Assembly (NCBI GenBank): GCA_022316685.1 | Contig: JAKJHU010000036.1 | Coordinates: forward strand, 6,702,849 to 6,766,848 | Length of the DNA stretch: 64,000 nt | From: Progne subis subis | Lineage: Eukaryota; Chordata; Aves; Passeriformes; Hirundinidae | Direction of reading: 5' to 3' | Shown: positions 13,508 through 25,282 of the stretch, in pieces | Layout of the letters: each line of letters opens with the position of its first letter | Position numbering within the stretch: position 1 is the first letter of the stretch | Program-made: the position numbers and the translations under genes | The notes under the pieces: generated by a model | Told to the model about the DNA's origin: nothing | Databases searched by the model: none | Seen by the model: only the letters and a program-made list of their open reading frames with translations

Positions 13508-16474
13508 ATATTCTTAGTGAATAATTATGATATTTTTCTCCAATTCTTACCCCAGAAACTCTGAGTTATGAATTTCTGTCTTCCAATAATTGAAGCAAGA
13601 TAATTTAATACTACCGATTCATCTTTCAGATGTGTTTTACCCTTGCATTTTCAGTGTAGAGAAAGTTGTGTAACAGCTGCATCATCTATTATATGTTCTG
13701 ATGATAGCTATTTGCCAATCAGTGAAGACTATATCAAAATATTTTTGGAGATCATTATTTGTTTGCCTACTTTTTATACTAATATAAACCCACGATAAAT
13801 TTCAAATTATTTGTGATGTAATATGATATGATAAAATACAGTACTCTACTATTCTATACATTACTGTACTATTCTATACATGGATATGATATGTGTATTA
13901 TATAACTTTATATTGTTTTTAAGGGACACTCTAGATTAAACTGCAAATAATATCAATGCACTTTCACGTAAAAGATTCCCATAAATGATTTCTCAACTGT
14001 TTGAAAGGATTTATATATGGGATACATGCCTTTTCATTTGATTGCATGGAAATATTTATTCAGGAGTAGGTGTCTCTCTGATATCCCTTATCATTGACTA
14101 ATGGAGAGAGAATGTATGGATGAAGGAACAGAATTTCTTCCTGGTTCAATAAGCACTATGCTGGCTCTGCCAAAGTCATCTTATGAGATCAAATGGTAGA
14201 GCACAAAGATTTGGAACACTCATACAGAGAAATTTATTTTCATATTTTCAAATGTATGGAACTGATTAACTTGTATCAGATCAAAAATGCAGAAATATTT
14301 ATATTTTCATTGACTAATTTCTTCTATTTTGTTTTCTAACTTAATGTTATTATATCACAAGTAATCAAGTATGAATGCATGGATTATAATGTAGCTAAAA
14401 GCATTCCTCAACTCATTATTGATTAAAAATAATACAAATTAAGCTTATTTTTCCTATTGTTTTCTCAGCCTATTAAGTGAGTTATTTAATGTTTGTGAAA
14501 GAAGTGTCATTTATTGGTATGCTGATCAACAAGAAATAAACATAATTAAAGTATTTATATTATGTTATATTTAATAATTCTACTACATCAGAAACTATTT
14601 AAGATAAATACAAACTACATTAAAATTGTTTTTTGTCTGCAGAATATATTCTGGTAAAAATGTGACAAGAAGAAATAAAATTCTATCAATTATGTTTTCC
14701 TTTCAGCTCTTTCATAGTGAATAGTTATGCCTTTAATTTCTTCCCTTCCAATCCATCAAATTATAATTTGCAAATTATAATTACAAACAGCAATGAAGTA
14801 AGATATGTAACGATAAGCTTTATAAATTAGTTTCTGCTACCTGCAGTTCTGTATTGGCCCCTATGACATTTCCCGTTGCCTGCTAGTCCTGCTCTAACAC
14901 AAATCCTCAGGATGTTAGGTGCAACTGCTGGATATTTACATTGCTCCCAAGAAAGGATGACTCCTCACAGGGAGTTGTTGCAACATCACTGCCAGACATG
15001 CTGAGAGCTGGGAGCTCATGAGTCACTTCTCTGATTTCAGGCTGTTTCATGTGGTAGGAAAAAAATGTGGTGATTTTTCTGATCCTGAGTGACAGAAGTA
15101 GTTCCTAAAACATTTTAACGCTATCAGCAAGACCTGTAAAAATACTTAGCATTTATTTAAAAAATGACCTAATATGCTTCCGAGTAGCTCCTTTAAAAAA
15201 CTCTCTACAAGGTGTTGTTTTTAAAAAATAATTTATGAATAGAACATAGATGTTAAAAAAAAAAAAAAAGCTTGAATTTTTTTTTCCATTTTAAGAATGA
15301 GGTGCTCTTTTCTGTTCTTCTGTAGTTGATAACATTCTATCCTTTTAATGAACATTTTATAAACAAACAAATAATCAAATAAACAAACAAACAATAATGA
15401 CAAAAAACCCCAACAACCTTATTTAGACCAGATTGCAGATAGTTAAATTTCCAATCTGAATTCGTTTCCAGCTAGGTAGTTAGCTCTCAGTTATAGGTGT
15501 CAGAAGCTAACATTTTCAAAAGAACATAAATTCTAGAAAACAGTTCTAACTTGTTAAGACATAAAAAAAAATCTGTGTTAGCTAAATTAAATAGGTTCTA
15601 ACCTACTAACCTATGCCTAACCGCTTTTGTTTTCATAAAGGTCATAATTCTCTAAACCACAGGCAAAAGGAATTTGTCCTGAAGTTTTTTAATACATACA
15701 CCTGCAAAACAGCTTTTTATTCTTATTTTCTTCTTCCCTGAATTTTGTATCTTAAGCATATAAAGTATGAGCTCATGTCATTGGTGTCAATTTTCTACCC
15801 CCCCTTCCAATTTTCTTCAATATTAAGTATCATCAAAACAAAATGTAGAGGTCTTGATTCACATTGTATGCCCTTTATAATAATTCTTTATTATACTTCA
15901 GATTAAATCTTGCACCTTTGGTTGCTATTTATGAAAATACCAATTCATGCACAGGTAACTTAGGGGCAAGTGGGTCAAGTGGGTCACGTGGGTAACTCTG
16001 CTCTATTTCCCCACAATGAAAGCTATTTTTTTTTTTTTTTTTCTGCTTTGCAGATCTACTAAACAATTTATATCCCTGTGTTCCTCTCCAGATAGGACCT
16101 CCTTGCAGCCCCTACTGCTGGTGCTGTGGCACCTGTGTCTTTTACAGTGTCTCAAAGACTCGAAGAACCTATTAGAAATGAGAAATCTCAGATATTATTT
16201 CCTTATACAAGTTTAATTAGTCTTCAGATTTTTGTTTTAATGATGTTCACTTTCCCTCTTTTAGAAACAAATCCAACAGCCTTATGTACCGTAACTGGGC
16301 TGTGCACTTTACATGTCTTGAGACTTGACTCATGCAGCACATCTTTGCTATGCCTCAGTATATTTGTACTCTGTTTTGTTACTCCCCACAGCGATAAAGA
16401 AAACACAGTAGATAGAATATAATTGATGTACTCTTTTTCAAATCGATGTGGCAAAATTTAAAGAAAGGTACTGA

Positions 16475-16570
16475 GCAACCAGGTTTAGTGGGAAGTGTAC
16501 CTGCCCCTCGCAGAGGGCTTGGAACTAGTTAGTTTTTAAGGTCAGTCCAGCCCAAACTAGTCTGTGATTA
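16475..16570 (+). mobile_element. CR1-like 3'-tail remnant
   Basis: The sequence CAGAGGGCTTGGAACTAG, followed by TTTTTAAGGTCAGTCCAGCCC and TCTGTGATTAT, follows the CR1 3' terminus order (the '...TTGGAACTAGATGATC / AAGGTCCCTTCCAACCC / TTCTATGATT' type) in plus orientation. It is only about 100 bp and ends some 350 bp before the exon at 16924. Confidence 0.55.
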
Positions 16571-16923
16571 TATCACAAAAATACTAAAATTACTCTTATA
16601 CAAGAAAAACAATTGAAAATCTCTACCTTGTATTCACAAAGCTATGGGTATCTTCTTGCATTCTGGAAGCATTTCCTACTTCATTTATTTCTTTATTCCA
16701 TCATCAATAAAGATGTATTTGTAATATTGAATAAGAAATGAGTAAAATTTAATTCTTTGTAAATAAAATATAAGAACACTGATTTAAAGTTTCCTTTTCG
16801 GGGGGAATATGAAAGGTAAAATCTCTGGGTTTTAGTTAAAGAACACCATTTGAAATACAAGTTTCATGCTCATAAAATACATAACAAAAAACAAAATCAA
16901 AGCTTATCTTACTTCATTTGCAG

Positions 16924-17037
16924 GTTTTTCAGGCCAGTACTGTGAAACAGAAATGAATGAGTGTGATTCAGCTCCCTGCTTGAATGGTGCTGTTTGTCAG
17001 AATGATGTCAACAGCTATGATTGCTTTTGCCCCAAAG
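16924..17037 (+). CDS. EYS: EGF-like exon 1 of window
   Basis: The exon is 114 bp (38 codons, phase 1 to 1). The acceptor is TTTGCAG|G and the donor is G|GTAAGT, a full consensus. It encodes the GFSGQYC closing segment of the preceding EGF, then NEC..PC..VC..DC.FC, the first five cysteines of a new EGF that exon 19303-19425 must complete. The N-E before the first cysteine and the N/D-x4-Y-x-C motif indicate a calcium-binding EGF. The CDSAPC loop fits the C-x-S-x-P-C O-glucosylation consensus. The residue before the third cysteine is Val, so the O-fucose consensus is not met. No other exon was seen in the 16.9 kb before it. Confidence 0.85.
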
Positions 17038-19302
17038 GTAAGTTGTTAAAAATAATTTATTTTTATTATCCTTGACAATTTTCTAAACTGTCTGCAGTTT
17101 GCAAAACATCTTCTTGAAAGGCTTCAAAGCCATTGTTAAAACTTCCTTTCTATAAAAGTTGTTCATTTCTTTCCAAAATTTCCTTGTGTCTTTGTCCATC
17201 AAGTCAATGTGTCTACCAAAACCACTATGATCATTAAGATTGGAGAAAAATTAAGAATGGAGACAGATATACTTGCAAATGCTGCCTTTCTTCAGAGAGA
17301 ACATAATGATTTTAGCAAAGTTTGAAGCAGCGGAGAAAGCACAAATGAGCAGTACATTAATTCTATGGAAAATATCATCAATAAGCTTACAAAAAAAATA
17401 TTTTTAACTTCATTAATAATGTGCTGAATTCTGACTGATCTTAGCATATGACTGATATGGTCATAATGACTTTTATAGGCCATCACTAAAAATCTATTAG
17501 AAATTTCACAGACAAAAATAATATGATTTTCAGCACCTGTGGTCTGTTTCTTTTAAAATGCATACTGCTCGTTGTTATTAGCACTGTATAAAAATTAGCC
17601 AAAGAAAAATGAAAATGTTTTAAAACTTTTAAAATTACAGTTTCTTTCTGAAATGCTTTAACAAATGGGTTTCTTATGAATATTTTAAAATGGATTTTTA
17701 GTTAAAAAGAAAGCCAAGGTTGTCATTTATAACCTGGTATGTTGTATGTTTTAATTTTATTTTTTTTTTTTAATTTTAATCTTCAAATTCTACTATTCTG
17801 TAAATATGGACTCATGGTAGCTGATTCCATAACTGACATTATTTCAAGTATGCATATATTAATACAGGCATACCGGTGGTGATGACTTCAGAAACTCATC
17901 ACAAGAGATGAAATTGCCACAAATAATTCTCATAAGTACAGCCTCTCTCATTAGCTTGCTTAAATTAGAAGCCAAAATAGATATTAGAAGGTAGATGGAA
18001 ATTAACCTTGGAAAAGATCATTTTGCTGTTTAAGCCTGCCTGACCAGCTTATACAAAAATAAATCTTGGCCGTACACATTGATAATTTTGTGGCTTACGT
18101 GTTACCTGTGAAACATGGGTCTAATTAAACTCTAAATGCAAATAAAAACTGTTATTTTATACATTATTAATGAATTAAGGGTAATTCTAAAGTTTTATGA
18201 CTTAAGGATCGTTGGAAATTGGTTCCATGGTCAGTTTGAGAAATTGCAGGAATATGGCTTGCACTGAGGCTACCGATAGCTTAGCATTAGTCATGGTCTT
18301 CCTGCAGCCATGGCCTGTGACAGCACTAATGACACTAATTTTGTGGCATGACCATGAATTAGAATGCATTTACAAGAGCATGAAATGTCAGATATTGGAG
18401 ATGAGATTTTTCTAGCAATTTCAACGACAAAAAACCACTTGTTGGACCTCTGAGTTTGCTAAAAAATTGTTATGACACAAGAAACTGGGGTTTAGTCTGG
18501 AGAAGAGTAGGCTCAGGGGAACCTCACTGCTCTCTCCAACTATGTGAAAGGAGGTTTTATTGAGGTGGGGGTCTGTCTCTTCTGCCATGTCTCTAATGAA
18601 AGGATGAGAGGAAATGGCCCTAAATTGTGTCAGGGGAGGTTCAGATTAGGTGTCAATAGCTAAGAAAAAATAACTGAAAGAGTGGTTAGACACTGGAATA
18701 ATTGCCCAGGGAGATGGTGAAGTCACCATCTCGGGAAGTGTTCAAGACGTGTCTGGGTGTGTCACGTCTGTGTGGGGAGATGTTTCAGGGGTGATTGACG
18801 CTGTGTTGTCAGTTGGACAGGATGATCTGAAAAGCCTCTTGCACCCTTGATAATTCTGTGGTTCTGTAAAACAAATAAAGAAAAAGTAGAAAAGCAAGTA
18901 TTTGAGGAAGTGATTTTAAGAGAGCTTTTAAGAGCTGCTTTTTATTTTGGCAACAGATATCCAAATCCCAGCTTCACTTCATCTGTAATGCTGTCAAAGT
19001 GGTAGTAGATACATAAATTCTTAAGTCTCTGCTCAACTGAAAGCTGGACTAGATTAATGAACACACTGAATCCTAAATTTTGCTTTTATTTATTGACTCC
19101 TTTTAAAGTACATTTGACAGAAAAATATGCATTTTCTTATTAATGGCAGAGAGAAAAAACTTTTAGAATTATCTTTCCATAAGGATTCAAGATCATTTTT
19201 TACAAGAGTAAATTGAAAACAAGGGACCTAAAGACATTGCTTTAGAAAAATAAAGCACAGATATAGCTGAATAATGCATAGCTCTTTGTTTTTATTTCCA
19301 AG
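17038..19302 (+). other. Intron between exons 1 and 2
   Basis: A 2.27-kb AT-rich intron. It holds one CR1 3' end (about 18490-18868). Nothing else is recognised at 17038-18489 or 18869-19302. Confidence 0.75.
18490..18868 (+). mobile_element. CR1 LINE 3' end
   Basis: This follows the CR1 3' untranslated order: GGCTCAGGGGAACCTCACTGCTC, GAAAGGAGG, GGTCTGTCTCTTCTGCC, GAGAGGAAATGGCC, CAGGGGAGGTTCAG, GATGATCTGAAAAG, and the terminal ATTCTGTGGTTCTGT. It is 5'-truncated and non-coding, as usual for CR1. Confidence 0.85.
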
Positions 19303-19425
19303 GATTTGTAGGCCTGAACTGTGAAATCAACTTTGATGAGTGCACTTATGGCTTCTGTAAAAGCAATTCAACTTGTTTAGACCTGGTTGCAGACTACAGC
19401 TGTGCTTGTCCTCCAGGATTCACTG
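19303..19425 (+). CDS. EYS: EGF-like exon 2 of window
   Basis: The exon is 123 bp (41 codons, phase 1 to 1). The acceptor is TTTCCAAG|G and the donor is G|GTAAGA. It encodes GFVGLNC closing the previous EGF, then DEC..FC..TC..SC.C and the standard PPGFTG turn. Asp-Glu before the first cysteine and D-x4-Y-x-C support calcium binding. This is the only intact EGF here whose first loop (CTYGFC) lacks the O-glucosylation consensus. It does keep an O-fucose-type C-x4-T-C, and the N-S-T in that loop is an N-glycosylation sequon. It lies 2.3 kb after exon 1 and 13.6 kb before exon 3. Confidence 0.85.
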
Positions 19426-20755
19426 GTAAGATTTATTTTAACTTGGAAAAGACATTAACTAGTTAAACTCTTCTCTATCTTTTCTGAAATTAATTGCATT
19501 TTATCCCATGTTTTAGCATTAATAAAATGCTAAAGGGTTCTGTGTGATTGATAATCTGTTTTAACTTCCCTCCTAATATGATCAAAATTAAAGCAGTGTA
19601 AACAGTGTAAAACTGTGTTTTGCATAGAAGAAAAAAATTGTTCAAAAACACCTAGTCTATGAAACATAGGTGAGCAGGTAGCTGGTGCTATTTTTTTCAG
19701 AAGATTTTATCACAGCCTATACTTCATTGAGTTGGTTACAAGAACATAATTTAATTTCTCTTTAAGAAAGGTGTCATCAGATCCTTACGATACATTCTTT
19801 TAAGTTGCACAATTATTTGTGTGTCTAACAGGTTTAAGAAAATAGCCTTTGCATCAGGAAAAGTCTTCAAGGCTCTATTTTATGCCAGAAGCATCTAATA
19901 GGATCGTGGGGAAATCAGGAAATGATTTGTCTCCAGATTTTTCTCAAAATGAAATATCTCCAAATACATGCCATCTAAAGAACTATGTCAGGCACTGAAC
20001 ACTGACTTTCAGCTGCGGATTTCAGAGAGGACAAATGGAGCAGCAGTAGTCATGAGCAGTAACAGGAATACAAACAATGGTAGTCTAAGAAATCATACAC
20101 CATTACTTGATCTTGTAACAAAAAACCAAACAGATTTGTCCGGAGAGCTCAAAATATGTGGGGACCAGTGGGATAGGGGAAAAAAAAAAGAAGAGTTCTA
20201 TTATGGAGAAATGAAAAGTCAAAGAATCAAGTAGAACAGTGAAGGATGAGGAGGCAAAATTAAGTTAGTTTGAAATAGAGCATTTCAGGTCAGTAGTAAC
20301 AACAGTGATGTTCAGTTTAGAGATTCTTCATTCATATTTTGCCAATGGTTAAAAGTACGAAGATGGGACATTAGGAATCCAGGACAATATACAGAGATTT
20401 AGAATCTGTGAAAGTAATAGCAGTTTTCTTGATTCATGCAAGCATATTCTTATATTATTACAAGTCTGAGATGTGATATATTTCCTGTAAGATCTTATTC
20501 TCCTTTTTACTTTGGTAACTGGCTTTGCTGTCATGAATTTGCATAATATGATTATTTTGCATCAATTTTGAAAATAACAGAGGTGATTACAAAGTATTTG
20601 TTACTATAGATAGAAGAAGTTTAATGCAAAAATTTAAAAAAAAGAAGCTTTTAAAACTCTCTTCCATACTGCTAGAATCAAAATGGAAAATGAATAAATT
20701 TTCTGCAGTGGCTTGTTAACAGTCATTTTTAACTGTGCAATGCAGGGAAAGCTCT

Positions 20756-21008
20756 TGTTGTGCATTATTTGGGGTTATATTGCATTTCATTTTTATATTG
20801 GGTTTTGTAATGGTTTCTTCTGTACCACCATGTATCATGACATTTGTCCGTGCTCCTTCTCCCCACCCATGCTCCCACACTGGAATGTAATCCATCTTTG
20901 TTCCACTCCCACTTTATCCCTGATTGTGTAGTGGCTTGTCCTTGCCTCTAGCTCCTTCCTCCCTGGGTAAAAGCCATGGGACCACATGGAAATGGCTCTT
21001 TAGCTCTT

Positions 21009-21056
<48 letters not shown>

Positions 21057-21190
21057 GGGACTGGACAGGGCTCCTGACCCTGTGGGGGCAGGACCACAGG
21101 AGCAGAGACTGAATAAAGCCCTGATTTGCTCCGGACCAAGGGCAGACTCTCCTTTTGCCATCAACAGGGACCTGTTCTCTCTAAAGGAAA
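20756..21190 (+). mobile_element. LTR of family A, copy 1
   Basis: It shares an ordered series of blocks with copies at 44382-44710 (antisense) and 50240-50638: TGTTGT.GCATTA, ATTGCATTTCATTTTTATATTGG, CACTGGAATGTAA, TCCCTGATTG, GTGGCTTGTCC, then an AATAAAGC signal near 21112, and TTTTGCCATCA. In this copy the segment after TAGCTCTTGG has expanded into a GGGACA tandem repeat. The 3' boundary is not clear; the sequence to about 21330 may belong to it. Confidence 0.65.
21009..21055. repeat. (GGGACA)n hexanucleotide repeat, G-quadruplex-like
   Basis: Seven exact GGGACA units at 21009-21050, then GGGAC and GGGG. The runs of three G separated by three bases match the G3N3 quadruplex pattern at least eight times over. 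It lies inside LTR copy 1. The two sister copies at the same relative position show no such expansion. Confidence 0.92.
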
Positions 21191-22439
21191 AGGTTTGCAG
21201 CCTCTGGGATTTTTTGGGACCCTGAGGGAAAAAAAATCCTTCTGGCTGTGGTTTCTCTTGCAAGATAGCTGGGGCAAAAATGGAGCCAGGGCTCCAGGAG
21301 ACAGAGAGAGACACAACAGAAAGCTATTCATTTGAAAATGCAGCAACAGTATTTTGGGATTTGATGGAATCCACATTATAGAACCAGGACTACAAATTCA
21401 TATCACTAAGGAAGCCTGGGACAGAGTAGGTATTCCTTAGGAGGAATTCTTCATCCTACATTCATACATGATGCAGTTTGCCAGTAACATCCTTGTTCAT
21501 ACCAAGACAAGAAAGATTCAGGATCTGTTGACTGTAAAAAAGTTACAAGTGAGTTATAAGTAGATTTTAATGGATAGCTTGAGGCCTGTATTGAAGTCAT
21601 AGAAGTTCACATGGCTGCATAACAGGCTAATATGGAAAAAGCTCAATTTTCTCCTGCATTACCTACGTGAAAGTCTCCATCCAGAATGTGCTATTGATCT
21701 CACTTCACATTGGCTTTTTTTGTGAGACAGGACAGCTCCCAGAAGAAAACAAATAAGCCAGCCTACTGACTGGAATTAGAAATAGTGACAGGGTTCCTTC
21801 TAATTACACTGAATATTTTTGTCTGTGCTCATGCTTTTTGTACAGTTAATTCACAGTCAGTCATTGTGGATCTCTCCACCAAACCTCTCATTAGGTCTGC
21901 TCTACCCATGCCTTCCAGCAACTGCTTCAGCCTCTCAAGAAAGAATCTGTGATGCAAAATACTGGATATCTAGCCTTCTATTTTCTATGAAAGGCAAACA
22001 GTAGCAAAAAAGTGTTCCATGTTCTTCTAAGATTTATATAAATGGCATTCAAAGATATTGCCACAGTAACAGTGATACACTCAAAAGCTATTTAAGGGCT
22101 AAAGGAAACATAATGTATATATATATAAAATTTTTATTCACCTAATATTTAAGCAATGTAGAAATTGCATAATCAATGTAGAAAAGCACCATAAACAGAG
22201 CAGTTATCTGATAATAATTATGTCTGATGAAGGCACATGTTAAAAAGTTCATCAACAGATCCACTAGCATCCTGTCAATCACACCTTGTAGTCTTCTGAT
22301 GAGACTTGATCAAGGAAGTAACATTTGAGAAAGTCCACTAATTGTATAAGACTGATTTTTGCCTTTTATTTTTCTTTTAAACACTTTTGTTTTCCTATCA
22401 TATTAAAAGCAATTTCCAAAAAAAATTACCTTTAGAATC

Positions 22440-22960
22440 TTAGCTGGTCTGGTACAAATTTGCCTTAGGCCTGGTTGTTCGCTTATTTTCCTGTTTGCTG
22501 TCTGTGTGGCGGCATCGTGATTGGAATCATGTCATGAACCTCTGATGGAAGCTCTGATGGAAGGGCAGTCCCAAGTCCTCCTTGGATGAATCCCCCTTGG
22601 ACCAGGCTGTGGTGCTCCACAGGTGATGGATCTTTGTCCTTCCCTGAGAACAGAGCTCGGAAGAGGCAGAGCCACATGTGCAACATGGAGCAGAGGTGGA
22701 TGGTGGAAGCAACTCACTCCTGCAGAGGAAAGCCAGCAGGACCAGAACACCCAAAACATCTGTATGGGTCCTGAGAGGAACAGAAAGCACTTTTGCAGCT
22801 TCTGCTGCCAGCTGAATTGTTTGTTGCTGAAAGGGTGAGCACCAGAATTCTGCCAGCCTTTGGAACTTGCTGCATATAATTTTCTGTACTCTGTCCGAGA
22901 CAGGCAGGTCCTGAGAAAGACCAGGAAAATACTTTCTCTACAATCAAAGCTTGCTCTCAA
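22440..22960. other. Unclassified GC-richer block
   Basis: This block of about 520 bp is clearly richer in G+C than its surroundings, with no simple repeat and no CR1 or LTR landmark that I recognise. Overlapping open frames occur on both strands, the longest 142 codons on the minus strand at 22532-22960. Their sequence resembles no protein family I know and shows no splice-bounded structure. Best guess is an old, unidentified transposon fragment. Confidence 0.3.
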
Positions 22961-24369
22961 ATGCCCTCCTGTGGTAACTTACATACACAGGATTATGGTA
23001 ATTATCCTCTAGTAAAGAGCTGCTGGACAAATGGACAGATGGTAAAACTGCTACATCCTTCCCTCACAGTATTTTATTTGATTTTGCCAATTAAAGGGGT
23101 ATTGAGAACATCTGGAAGTTGAGATAGGTAAAGGCAGTCCAAGTCTGTTAAACTGGCCAGCCTCGAAAATTAGAAAACATCTTGCTCAACACATCCAAAC
23201 CTGAAGATAGGTGAAGTAGAATATTTCAATACTGAACAGTGGGATACCTTTAATCCATTAGGTAGTAAAACAACTCAAAACATCATTGGGAGAGTGTTCG
23301 AATTCATCAATGATACAGAAGGAGAAGGCAGTTTTATGAGGTGTGATTACTGATCATTATCATTATTTGAGTAGATTCTCTATGGTAAAATAAGTAATTG
23401 GAACTAAAGAACTCTGTAATTCAGTGGTTTTGGATGAGAAAGCATAGGGTTTTAATCTTAAATAAATGATGGGATTATATTTTTTCCATTGTTAACCATT
23501 TTTCTATTTTAAATGTTTAAAGATATTAATTTAATTATTTATTTGATTATTAATTAAAAGTATTTCAAAGTTGTTCACATATATGGAGGAGCCCTATGTT
23601 AGTAAAGTGACAGCAGTGAATACTGGGTAGAAAAAACTTGATTACGAAGTGATTTTGACTTCATCACTTAGCACTGAATTTTGTAGTTGTAGTTTATATG
23701 CAATGAGGTTCTTAATCTGACTTCCTCACTTATAACATGGTCTATATGAATTCTCTATGTGTAAAATGCACTTTCCTCTAAGTTTTGCCCATGTCTCATT
23801 AATGATTACCATTATAATGGGAAAGCATGAATCAACAGTCAAAATCTACTCAGTCACAGATTGACTTAAATTTACACAAGAGACTAAATAAATACACAAG
23901 CCTTTTAATATGCTTTCTGAAGATCAAATCTGTATAGTTTCCTCTGTCATGTCTCATACTATTGGGCTTTAGGAATTCTCTGATAGACCTAGTGGCTAAG
24001 CAAGTGAGCACTGCAACACTGAACATTTGAAAACCAAAATTATACAAAGATGTGCAAGGTCTTGCAGCTCAGTTCAAGCCATCACAAGATTCAGGATGGT
24101 AGCTTTCTCTGGGCTTCCAAAAAACCTTTCCTGTGTACTCTTTTCCTGTGGTATTCTAAGCTTTGTTTTCAGTATGCCTGCAAAAGTTGTTCTATTTTAG
24201 GCACATAGATGCTGACATAGATGCTTTTAGTTACTACTAGGACAACTGCATAGTACAGAATTATTGAGTCACTCTTTTGCTTGTTAATCAGAAGATGTAC
24301 TGTCTCAAACAATTCAAAGGAAAAAAAATGGCCTGAGAGAGCTACCTCTACCCAAAAAGCTGTTCTGGC

Positions 24370-24662
24370 AAGGTGGGGGTTGGCCTTTTGTCCCAGACAG
24401 CCAGTGACAGACAAGAGGACACAGCTGCACCAGGGGAGGTTCAAGTTGGACATCAGGAAGAATTTCTAAATGGAAAGAGTTGTCAAGCATTGAAATGGGC
24501 TGGCAGGGAGGTGATGGAGTCATGAACAATGGAGATGTTCAAGAAATGACTGGACATGGCCCTTAGTGCTATGGTTTAAGCTGACATAGTGGTAATTGGT
24601 CAAAGGCTAGACTTGATGATCCTGGGAGGTCTATTCCAACCTAATTGATTCTGTGATCTATG
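24370..24662 (+). mobile_element. CR1 LINE 3' end
   Basis: CR1 3' order in plus orientation: ACAAGAGGACACAGCTGCACC, GGGGAGGTTCAAGTTGGACATCAGGAAGAATTTC, GATGATCCTGGGAGGTCTATTCCAACC, and the terminal ATTCTGTGATCTATGG. It is 5'-truncated and has no open frame. Confidence 0.87.
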
Positions 24663-25235
24663 GATGCTCACCCACTCTTAGAGTCAATCACAAAAACTCA
24701 GTCTCATTTGCATGTCATGCATCAGATTATTGTTCCACATCAATCAGCCCTTATGACCATCAGGGAGGCAGCTTAAAAGCCAGGTCTTTTCTGTGATGTC
24801 ACCTAATGACCAAGTTCATTTAAACAACGTGCCTCTGTCTGAGCTCTAGTCAAAGTGCTAAGGTTTTTCAAACCAAAACAAAACCTGGAAGCTGACGAGT
24901 AGAGAGAAGGATGGTTCCCCAGGTTCCTGGCCAGCAGAGCTCTGACTCATAGCAGGCTATGGAGGAGTGAAGGGCTGACTTCCTTTCCCCTGCTCAGCTG
25001 GAACAGTGCAGATGGGCTGCTGGTTGCCACAAACTGTAAATGGCAGGTTGCTGAGGGCAGGTTTCCCACAGTGGGGTGTTCAAATTTAACATGCTGGAAA
25101 ATAAACAGTTATGCATACATGGAAATGTATTCACTGAGTATTTCTGAGTTATTAGAGAATGTTTATTGTCATGTCATGCGTAAATGTACCTGCTTTTCTT
25201 TGAGGGAATTCAGGTTAGAACACTTGAATGAGGGG

Positions 25236-25280
<45 letters not shown>
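25236..25280. repeat. Poly(A) run, 45 bases
   Basis: Forty-five consecutive A follow GAATGAGGGG. An AATAAA lies near 25099, about 135 bases before it. No CR1-type terminus or known gene body precedes it, and no target duplication was identified. Confidence 0.9.

Positions 25281-25282
<2 letters not shown>

Larger units (their letters stand above)
1..16923 (+). other. Intron or upstream sequence before exon 1
   Basis: No exon is recognised. Positions 1-8385 are AT-rich unique-looking DNA with short tandem tracts, a 27-base poly(A) at 4932-4958 and no coding signal beyond scattered short open frames. An LTR-like element occupies 8386-9934. Positions 9935-11964 hold T/G-rich tracts, and 11965-12330 a CR1 remnant. 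Positions 12331-16474 show nothing but AT-rich DNA with A/C-rich and T-rich runs. A CR1 tail remnant sits at about 16475-16570. Because exon 1 here starts in phase 1 and closes a preceding EGF, at least one more coding exon must lie before the window. Confidence 0.6.

Noticed and set aside
20924..21314. Overlapping frames with Asp-Arg, Gly-Gln, Pro-Val and Pro-Cys dipeptide runs
   Set aside because: They are translations of the GGGACA tandem repeat inside an LTR, not genes.
22532..22960. 142-codon open frame, minus strand
   Set aside because: Overlapping open frames exist on both strands of a GC-richer block, with no recognisable domain, promoter or splice structure.
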